DNA from: Endozoicomonas sp965232255
GTDB lineage: Bacteria > Pseudomonadota > Gammaproteobacteria > Pseudomonadales > Endozoicomonadaceae
Length of the DNA stretch: 64,000 nucleotides
Reading direction: 5' to 3'
Assembly: GCA_965232255.1 (NCBI GenBank)
Contig: OZ246962.1
Location: 372,001-436,000, forward strand
In this document: positions 33,895 to 40,822 of the stretch, piece after piece
Position numbering within the stretch: position 1 is the first letter of the stretch
Layout of the letters: every line of letters starts with the position of its first letter
The notes under the pieces: generated by a model
Databases searched by the model: none
Told to the model about the DNA's origin: nothing
What the model saw: only the letters and a program-made list of their open reading frames with translations
Made by a program: the position numbers and the translations under genes

Positions 33895-35381
33895 TTGTCG
33901 TCCTGTTCTACTGGTACAGATTGCTGGAACAAGCTGTTGACTTTATCTCCAAGCTGGCTAACTTCCAAGGAATTTAAAGCTAACCAGTTTTCCATGGAGG
34001 TCTCGACCATTCCGTTTCTCTCTCTGAGCTCGATGATACTGTCACCTACAAATATCGTCGCGCCCGGCAACGGATAATGCACACTGGCGGCATAAGCCAA
34101 CAATGTCTGCATGTTCGTAATCTCGTTGGCATCGTCTCGAATTGCACGCAGGAAATCACGCTTATACGCGGGCAGCAAGAACGCTATAGTATGGAATGTC
34201 CCGGGCTCGTACTGCTCATGGCTAACACGGCCGTCCTCCCAGATGGTCATGCTCCCTACCTGCTCTTCGCTAGCGAACCAAAGTCGTCTGGTGCCGCTAT
34301 CTTCGAGATAGGCGGCAGATGTCAGGTTGTTACGGTTGAACAGAGGGTGTTCTCTTGCTCCTGTCGGGGTCGCTGGCAAAGGTGCTGCGGCTCCAGCGGC
34401 TCCGGCTGCATCTTCGTCTGTGTCTGTATCTGTGCTGGTGTCTGTATCCGTGTCTACGCCTATGTCCGCATCTGCAGTGGCGCTTGTGGTAGCAGGAGCG
34501 CCAGCGTCTGCAGCACCTGCGACTGTCCTTGGAAAAGCTGACAAAGGTGTTGACAGATCTATTATCTCACCAATCCGGGAGAGCACTCCGACAACTGTAT
34601 CGTCCTCACCAGTGTACATGGTCAGTCTGGATTGAGCCCAGTCGAACGGACCCTTGTCAATTTCGAACCTCTCACCTTGCGCCCTTACAACTTTTAGCAG
34701 TTGGGACAGGGATTTCAGGTCCTGAGACTCACCCTTTGCGACACCTCTCATAAGGCCGCTGAAGACTGTCGCAGCTCGCTGTGAATCAGAGAAGCAGATA
34801 GATACCTGCAAACGCCCCTGGAAGCGATACCTCGCCTCAGAAAGATTCGTGGCAGGATCAAATCCTGGATCGTCCCGTCGCCCCCTACGAACCAGAAAAG
34901 CCTCAGGCTTTTTCCTCCTGACCACCGGATCACCACTACGGGGAGGTGGCAGCGGTGGCTGTCCCGATCCTGGAGAAGATATCGGTGCTCCTGCTGGCTG
35001 TTGCGGACCAACAGGAGGTGGCACATACCACTGGGTTCTTGATTGTTCTGGCGATTTACCCTTCTGTGCCTTGCGCTGTGCCTTTAACGCCTTGCGCTGT
35101 GCTTTTTGCTCCGCTTCATGCGCTTTTCTGCTCTGTATAAGCGCTTTTCGTATTTGCGCCCACTCCTCCTTGCTCGTAGTTATATCAGCACCTGTAGCAC
35201 CACCCACAGCACCTCCAGCAGTGCCGTCCGCTCTCTGATCCGCTATCAGCAGATCGAGCACTCCCAAAACACCCGGGATATTGTCCGCATCCAGCAGCTG
35301 GATGGCTGCTTCTTCAAGGGTTGCTGCATCTCCATTGCCTGAGTCTCCCGCCAAAGGGGCTACCGGTGCCATTGTACCCAT
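33891..35381 (-). CDS. Paralogue 1 of the UIM-like/low-complexity family (middle and C-terminal domains)
   Basis: 496 residues from the ATG at 35381; the family's N-terminal 50-60 residues lie just upstream in another frame (see 35360-35545). Order: helical hairpin (about 20-48), UIM-like helix (70-92, core IRKALIQSRKAHEAEQ), Pro-rich linker with VVRRKKPEAFLVRRG (153-167), middle domain (168-277), an acidic Asp/Thr tract (310-324), then the C-terminal domain (346-486). It shares the middle domain with the 567- and 944-residue paralogues and the C-terminal domain with three paralogues. No signal peptide or membrane helix. The stop codon lies within the end of the tnpB element, so a few terminal residues may have been replaced. 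Function unknown. Confidence 0.78.
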   Translation of the reverse strand: MGTMAPVAPLAGDSGNGDAATLEEAAIQLLDADNIPGVLGVLDLLIADQRADGTAGGAVGGATGADITTSKEEWAQIRKALIQSRKAHEAEQKAQRKALKAQRKAQKGKSPEQSRTQWYVPPPVGPQQPAGAPISSPGSGQPPLPPPRSGDPVVRRKKPEAFLVRRGRRDDPGFDPATNLSEARYRFQGRLQVSICFSDSQRAATVFSGLMRGVAKGESQDLKSLSQLLKVVRAQGERFEIDKGPFDWAQSRLTMYTGEDDTVVGVLSRIGEIIDLSTPLSAFPRTVAGAADAGAPATTSATADADIGVDTDTDTSTDTDTDEDAAGAAGAAAPLPATPTGAREHPLFNRNNLTSAAYLEDSGTRRLWFASEEQVGSMTIWEDGRVSHEQYEPGTFHTIAFLLPAYKRDFLRAIRDDANEITNMQTLLAYAASVHYPLPGATIFVGDSIIELRERNGMVETSMENWLALNSLEVSQLGDKVNSLFQQSVPVEQDDN

Positions 35382-35545
35382 AGCCGGACGTTAGTGCCTG
35401 CTGGCAGGTTTGCGCCACTTTGCGCCATTGAGGCTGCCCTTCTGCCACCGTTAACACTGTTACGTCGGTTTTGAGTTGGGCTATTCCCCCCGCCACCGGC
35501 ACTAGCACCGGCAGCGTTACTGCTTAGATTTGTTCCCGGGACCAC
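35360..35545 (-). pseudogene. Frame-shifted N-terminus of paralogue 1
   Basis: A GTG at 35545 with AAAGGAG upstream starts MVPGTNLSSNAAGASAGG and continues to NLPAGTNVR, matching the start of the 364-residue paralogue (MVPGANRGDSATSASAG, NLPGG). The frame then runs to a stop at 35362, while the expected continuation (MAPVAPLAG) is in the next frame. One missing base near 35383-35388 (CGTCCGGCT) would restore a single protein of about 550 residues. It is either a real frameshift or a sequencing slip. Confidence 0.75.
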
Positions 35546-35572
35546 CAGTGCGCTCCTTTTGTCCAGACTGTC

Positions 35573-35641
35573 CCGGAGTTTATAGGTAACAAGTCCGTTA
35601 GTTCATCGGAAATACCCGCTAGCAAACTTCGCATTTGCGAC
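35573..35641 (-). promoter_or_regulatory. 69-bp conserved upstream element, copy 1
   Basis: The most divergent copy. It lies 28 bp before the GTG of the frame-shifted paralogue 1. Shared features: CCGGAGTxTATAGGTAA at the gene-proximal end, ATCGGAAxTxCCC in the middle and the palindrome-like CGCATTTGCG at the distal end. Confidence 0.75.
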
Positions 35642-35775
35642 ACATTATCGGAGCAAATTATCCCCATACCCAGGTTTGCTCACCATGTCGTTCTGCTGCA
35701 ATCGGATGCTGACTTGCTGTACTCATCCGTGGTCAAGACAGAAACAGGACAAGCCCAAAAAGAACGACAGCGGGT

Positions 35776-37479
35776 TTAAAAATGCTCGCTTCGTCGACGA
35801 GCTCGCTGGTACAGGTCATCAACTTGTTGTCTGAGTGCCGCCAATACCTCTGCATCCACACCGATCCAGTCAATCGAGGTGTTAGTGAGGACGCCCGCTG
35901 TCATGACGAACTCAGCGACGAAGTCACCCGCCAATACAGAACGATCCACTGAGTAACCCAGTTCATTGGCACTCCTTATCACGCCTTCTATGCCCAAGGC
36001 AGCGTCGTCACTGCTATGGGTATTGCTCACGAACCGGTCTCTATCTCGAGCGGAGCGGAACGGAATACAGAGAACGTCTCCATACTCGTGTTGCGCGGCA
36101 ACCACGCCACCGGCACTCTGGACAGTCAGAGTTCCGGTATCCACACCGTTGGAGAACCAGAGACGCACAACATCACTGTCATCATTGCTACGGGCAGCAA
36201 ATCTCAGGTTATTGCTGTTGAACAGCGAGAGTTGGTCGTTCGCGTCCAATGGATAAGGTGGCAAAAGTGCCTCGGCAGCTGCATCTTGCCCGGGTCGTGC
36301 CGAGGGTTCTGGCAGGACCATTATGTCGCCACACCGAGTAAGTATTGCCGCCATGTTGATGCGATCCCTGGTGTATAAGGTCAATCTGGACTGAACCCAG
36401 GGGAGTTGATCCAATGAAGCCGTATACCTCTCACTCCGGCCAGTCGTGCGTACCAGCAGGCTGGACAGGAATCGTTTGTCCAAAGTTTGATTCCGTGCGA
36501 CAGCTTCCATAATCATGCCGAAAACCCGCTTGGCCTGGGTTGGGTCAGAGAAGCAGATTGGCCACTGTCGGCACCCTTCGTGGTAGTACCTCAAATTTGC
36601 CAGATTCGTGTCGGGGTGAAATCCTCTGTCTTCCCTCCTGTCCATACCATAAAGAGCAGGTGAGAGCGGCTCTGTGCGCGGAGAATGCCTCGGTGGCTGT
36701 ACTGGCTGCATGGGTCCAGGAGCAGCTGTTGGCGCTCGAGATGGTCGTCGGAATCCGGGGCCTCGTCTTCTGCCCACAGGGGGCGCATAATCAGGCGGTG
36801 GTGATGATCGCGGTGGTTCTGCACCCTCCGCAGAAGATGTTGACGCTTGGGATGGTCGGCGGAATCCGGGGCCGCGTCTTCTGCCCACAGGAGGCGTATA
36901 ATCAGGCGGTGGTGGTGATGCTCGCGCTGCTTCTACACCCTCCCCAGAAGATGTTGGCGCTCTGGCATCTCGCCCGGGGCTTGGGAAGAGCGACTCATCT
37001 GACTGTTCGCTCTGTTGGGTTCCCTGTTCTGCCTCATATGCCCTCTTGCTCTGGATAAGGGCTCGGCGTATATCAGCCCATTCTTCTTTACTGGTCGTTA
37101 TGTCAGCACCAGGAGCACCGCCCACAGCCCCACCAGCTGCTTCCAGATCCACTAATGACATGGCCTCCAGCAGACTGAGAAGCTCCAAAGCGCCAACAGT
37201 ATCCCCCCTCTCCAGCAAATTGATAGCCGCCTCTTGCAGTACTGTCTCACTATCGCCCGAACTACCGGCACTCGAACTACTGGCCAAGGGCGCTGCCGCT
37301 GCCATGCTTCCCGCGCGTGGGGCTGGGGGTGCCATGTCTCCGCCGCCATAGGGCAAGCTTACGTCACTTTGGGTCAGTGTGGGTGACCGTCTGCCGCTGC
37401 TAACACTGCCACGCCGAGTTGGGGGAACAGTCCCACCAGTACCGGCAGTACTACTGTTTTGGTTAGTTACCGGAAACAC
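35776..37479 (-). CDS. Paralogue 2 of the UIM-like family, with two PPxY repeats
   Basis: 567 residues from a GTG at 37479 (M/V-FPVTNQNS aligns with MFPVNRSNG of its relatives; AGAGG upstream). An ATG two codons earlier is also possible, and the frame is open to 37611. Order: Ser/Gly-rich N-terminus, helical hairpin (about 78-108), UIM-like helix (131-152, core IRRALIQSKRAYEAEQ), a duplicated Pro/Arg segment with PPDY at 188-210 and 225-247, middle domain (about 282-392) and the C-terminal domain. PPxY is the ligand of WW domains such as those of NEDD4-type ubiquitin ligases. It lacks the 69-bp upstream element of the other four. Function unknown; a host-directed protein is my inference. Confidence 0.8.
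   Translation of the reverse strand: MFPVTNQNSSTAGTGGTVPPTRRGSVSSGRRSPTLTQSDVSLPYGGGDMAPPAPRAGSMAAAAPLASSSSAGSSGDSETVLQEAAINLLERGDTVGALELLSLLEAMSLVDLEAAGGAVGGAPGADITTSKEEWADIRRALIQSKRAYEAEQGTQQSEQSDESLFPSPGRDARAPTSSGEGVEAARASPPPPDYTPPVGRRRGPGFRRPSQASTSSAEGAEPPRSSPPPDYAPPVGRRRGPGFRRPSRAPTAAPGPMQPVQPPRHSPRTEPLSPALYGMDRREDRGFHPDTNLANLRYYHEGCRQWPICFSDPTQAKRVFGMIMEAVARNQTLDKRFLSSLLVRTTGRSERYTASLDQLPWVQSRLTLYTRDRINMAAILTRCGDIMVLPEPSARPGQDAAAEALLPPYPLDANDQLSLFNSNNLRFAARSNDDSDVVRLWFSNGVDTGTLTVQSAGGVVAAQHEYGDVLCIPFRSARDRDRFVSNTHSSDDAALGIEGVIRSANELGYSVDRSVLAGDFVAEFVMTAGVLTNTSIDWIGVDAEVLAALRQQVDDLYQRARRRSEHF
36739..36918 (-). repeat. Tandem repeat encoding two PPxY/Arg-rich units
   Basis: Two 111-bp direct copies encode SPPP-DY-x-PPVGRRRGPGFRRPS-type units (protein residues about 188-247 of paralogue 2), with a third degenerate copy toward 36720. 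Each copy keeps PPDY and GRRRGPGFRR. Confidence 0.8.
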
Positions 37480-37715
37480 CCACATACCTCTTTTTGGTTG
37501 GTCTGAAGCCCACAGCTGACACTCGCTGCCCTGGCAGAAGAGAATTCCCGGATCGCGCCAGGAACCTGCCCGCTTTATCACGCCTGCTCTGGAGGACACT
37601 GGCCAAGTCAATGTCCTTCCCGTGCGGTCGCTCCACAGGCTGACTTCCCTGCCAGCCCAAAGCTTGAGTTAAAGCGTGGACAACACCCGTTGCTCAATCA
37701 GCAGCCACCCAATCA

Positions 37716-40550
37716 CTAAATGAGCGCTTCTCGCTCCGTACCTGGTCTACGAGATTGCCCAAACAGGTCAGGGACTTCTTTCCTGAGGCGCTCCGTATCT
37801 CTCTGACGCAAGCCTTCCCAACCCATCCTGCTTTCGACAACCTGGCCATTCCTGAGGGTGAATTCGGCTATAGAGTCACCCGACATCACCATAGTAGGGT
37901 GTGGTGGGTAGTTTTGGCTCACGGCATATTGTCGCACTTGCGCCACGCTTGTCATGCCTTGGGTGCTTCTCACGAAATTTGTTCTCGCCTCACGTGACCA
38001 GAACGACATGGTGAAGACCTCATTCGGATTGTGAAGCTCATGTTCTATATTGCCCGGTCCCCAGATCGTCATAGCTCCTCCGTGCGCGCCATCGGAGAAC
38101 CAGAGGCGCGTGGCGCCACCATCCACACTGCGAGCAGCAAACCTCAAGTTGTCGGAGGTGAACACTTGACGTTCTATTGCGCTGGCAGGACCAGTTGGTG
38201 ACATCGCGGCTGCGCCGCTATCTGCCAGGGCTCTGGCTCTGTTTGCGCTATTGGTTGCAGCTGCGCTGATGTCTGCGGCTGCTTGTGCTGCCGCTTTTGC
38301 TTCTACGACTGCTGCATCAGCAACTGCCCCTACGGCTGCCATAGCTGCTGCATCTGCTGTGTCCGCTGCCACAACAGCTGTGGCAACGACAGCGGCGGCG
38401 GCTTCGGCGGCGGCAGCTGCTGTTGCAGCGGCGGCGGCTTCGGCGGCGGCCACTGCTGCTGCTGCTTCAGCGTCGGCAGCTGCTTTCTCGGTGGCGGCTG
38501 AATCGTCGCCTCTGGCAGCCCATTCGGCCGCATTTGCAGCTCCGTTTGCCATCATCGCGGCTTCTGTGGCACCGTCTGCGCTTGAAACTGCCTTTTTGGT
38601 TTCGCCTACCGCTGTGGTTACACTGGTGGCTGCTTCTGCGGCAAGATCGGCTCTCTGGGCATCTGCGGCTGCGGCTGCAGCGGCCACTGTGGCGGCATTG
38701 GCAGCAGCGGCGGCGGCTGTGGCTGCGGCGCTGGCCGCGGCTGCGCCTACCATACCTACTGCTGTGGCTACGGCAGCTGCTTGTTCTGCTTCAACTGCGG
38801 CTGCGTTGGCATCTGCGGCTGCTGCGGCGGCGGTTGTGGCTGCGACGGAGGCACTGGCGGCGACCGTCACTGCGCGCAAGCCACTGGAACTTACGGCTAC
38901 GGCCAGGTTTGCGGCTCTGCGGGCGTCCTGGGCGGCTTCTTCGGCTGCCGCTGCACTTACGGCTGCTCTTTCGGCTGCTGCTGTAGCAGCGGTGACTGGA
39001 TCTGTGGCTGTGTCTCCGCCAATACCACCGGCACCGCCTGCTCCTCCTGCGCCGCCTGCTCCTCCGGTGCCTCCTGCTCCTCCCGCGCCACCTGCACCAC
39101 CTGCTCCGCCTGTGCCGCCTGCTCCTCCTGCGGCACCTGCACCACCTGCTCCGCCTGCTCCTCCTGCGGCACCTCTGGCTGGGACACCTCCCGACAGATC
39201 TACAACCCTGCCATCCTGATCGAGTACGCCCATGATGTTGTTGCCGTCACTGGTGAACAAGACCAATCTGGATTGAGTCCAGTCAGGGTTCCTTTGCGGC
39301 ACCATTGCAAAATCATCACTTGTGCCGGTTATCATGGACATTAACTGGCCGTGCAGGGATACCAAGGTTTGGGGCTTGCCCTGTGCGCTGCTATCCATAA
39401 CTATGCGAAGTGCCAGCGCAGCATGGCTCGAGTTAGAAAAACAGATAGGACGCTGGTCGCAGCCGGAGAACCGGTACTTCGACCTGGCAAGATTCGTCTG
39501 CGGGTCAAACCCTTTATTCTCCTTACTCCTGCGAGGCGCCAGCAAGCCAGCAAGGCCTCTTCTCCTGACTACCGGAGAACCAGGTGGCGATGAAGACTGC
39601 CCTTGGCCGGGAGGAGATGCGGCACCACCGGCTGCCTGTGGGGGATCGTCTGGTCCACCCAGCTGCCCCTTTCTTCGTGCTTTCTGCTCTTTCTTGTGCT
39701 GCTCCTTACTCTCTTTCAGGGCTTTTTTGAGTTCCTGTCGTTCTACCTTACCAGTTACCCAACGGCCAGCGTCCTCTCCTGCTGGTCCGCCTTCAGCACC
39801 GCCAGTACCGCCTTCCTGCTGGTAGCCTCGCATCCTCCTACGGTGCGTTTCCTCTTTCTCGTGCGATTTCTTGCTTCTTTCCAGGGCCTTCAGTATGTCC
39901 TTATTTTCTGCCGCGGTAGTTTCCCAACGACCACGGCCGCCGCCACCTCCTGCTGCACCGCCTGCATCTTCGGCGGCTGTGTCGCCAGTACCGCCTGTAG
40001 CGCCACCGGTTGTACCACCAGCTCTTCCTGCGGCACCACCAGCTCCTCCTGTAGCGCCACCGGTTGCACCACCAGAAGCACCCGAACCACCGGATGACGC
40101 AGATTGCAGGATACCGAGCAGCGTATGTGCGTCTCCTAAATCACCTGTCTGAATCAGAACAGCGGCCGCCTGTTGCAATGCTGTTTTTGCAGCATCTCCC
40201 AGATCACCAAGAGCTCCCTGATTGCCAGACGACATGGATTGCAGCACAGTAAGAAGTGTCTGCGCAGATGAAAAATCACCACTTTGAATCAGCGCGCTGG
40301 CCCCGTTTTGTAATGCTGTCTCTTGTCCGTTGTTGGCACCTCCCTGGCCACCAGTCCAAGGTGCGGCTGGCGTCATTACACCGCTGACTGGCGCATTGGT
40401 TCCCGAGCCATCAGGCGGGTTTACGGCACTTTGGGCGAGCGATGGCGAGGGGCTGCCACCAGAAATATTGCCTCGTTGGCTTTGATTTGGGCCTCCCCCA
40501 CTGGCACCACCTGTCCCATTGGCACCATTACTTCGATTAACTGGAAACAC
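37716..40550 (-). CDS. Paralogue 3: 944-residue Ala/Gly-rich protein with two UIM-like helices
   Basis: Starts at a GTG (40550) with AAAGGA upstream, as in paralogue 4. Order: Gly/Asn/Ser-rich N-terminus (1-70); two helical hairpins of TPR-like pattern (about 78-108 and 122-152, each LIQxGD...LLxxLQS); a Gly/Thr/Ala linker; two UIM-like helices (217-233, DILKALERSKKSHEKE; 272-288, ELKKALKESKEQHKKE); linker VVRRRGLAGLLAPRR; middle domain (345-453); a Gly-Gly-Ala tract (about 458-515); an Ala-rich helix-forming tract of nearly 290 residues; the C-terminal domain (about 803-940). Ala codons are mixed (GCT, GCG, GCA, GCC). The N-terminal 880 bp are nearly the same as in paralogue 4. No signal peptide. 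Function unknown. Confidence 0.8.
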   Translation of the reverse strand: MFPVNRSNGANGTGGASGGGPNQSQRGNISGGSPSPSLAQSAVNPPDGSGTNAPVSGVMTPAAPWTGGQGGANNGQETALQNGASALIQSGDFSSAQTLLTVLQSMSSGNQGALGDLGDAAKTALQQAAAVLIQTGDLGDAHTLLGILQSASSGGSGASGGATGGATGGAGGAAGRAGGTTGGATGGTGDTAAEDAGGAAGGGGGRGRWETTAAENKDILKALERSKKSHEKEETHRRRMRGYQQEGGTGGAEGGPAGEDAGRWVTGKVERQELKKALKESKEQHKKEQKARRKGQLGGPDDPPQAAGGAASPPGQGQSSSPPGSPVVRRRGLAGLLAPRRSKENKGFDPQTNLARSKYRFSGCDQRPICFSNSSHAALALRIVMDSSAQGKPQTLVSLHGQLMSMITGTSDDFAMVPQRNPDWTQSRLVLFTSDGNNIMGVLDQDGRVVDLSGGVPARGAAGGAGGAGGAGAAGGAGGTGGAGGAGGAGGAGGTGGAGGAGGAGGAGGIGGDTATDPVTAATAAAERAAVSAAAAEEAAQDARRAANLAVAVSSSGLRAVTVAASASVAATTAAAAAADANAAAVEAEQAAAVATAVGMVGAAAASAAATAAAAAANAATVAAAAAAADAQRADLAAEAATSVTTAVGETKKAVSSADGATEAAMMANGAANAAEWAARGDDSAATEKAAADAEAAAAVAAAEAAAAATAAAAAEAAAAVVATAVVAADTADAAAMAAVGAVADAAVVEAKAAAQAAADISAAATNSANRARALADSGAAAMSPTGPASAIERQVFTSDNLRFAARSVDGGATRLWFSDGAHGGAMTIWGPGNIEHELHNPNEVFTMSFWSREARTNFVRSTQGMTSVAQVRQYAVSQNYPPHPTMVMSGDSIAEFTLRNGQVVESRMGWEGLRQRDTERLRKEVPDLFGQSRRPGTEREALI

Positions 40551-40579
40551 CCATATATTCCTTTAGAATCCTGATTGGC

Positions 40580-40648
40580 CCGGAGTGTATAGGTAATAAA
40601 TCCGTTAGTTTATCGGAAATGCCCACTAATAAGCTGCGCGTTTGCGAC
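40580..40648 (-). promoter_or_regulatory. 69-bp conserved upstream element, copy 2
   Basis: Begins 30 bp before the GTG of paralogue 3. It is nearly the same as the copies at 43936 and 45219, with the same total length. Minus-strand TATACA near the gene-proximal end could be a -10 box. Confidence 0.8.
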
Positions 40649-40822
40649 ATTTTACCAGAGAGAAACTGCGGCACTGGCCAAGACTGGCCAGTGCAGGTTC
40701 CTTGAGGGAATGCCTAATCTCAGCGCACTGTTTTTTGTTCATAATGGAGCCCGGTATTTGTCCATACACCGGGCATTTGTATCAAAGAACCGCTCGCGTG
40801 AACGACACGGGTCTTTCACTCG

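Noticed and set aside
37480..37611. N-terminal extension of paralogue 2 (44 residues)
   Set aside because: The family start and ribosome-site spacing point to the GTG at 37479; the upstream residues have no counterpart in the paralogues.
38251..39219. Plus-strand 322-codon Ala-rich open frame
   Set aside because: It is the reverse of the Ala-rich part of paralogue 3. GCN repeats leave the other strand open; there is no ribosome site and the minus-strand gene is supported by family conservation.
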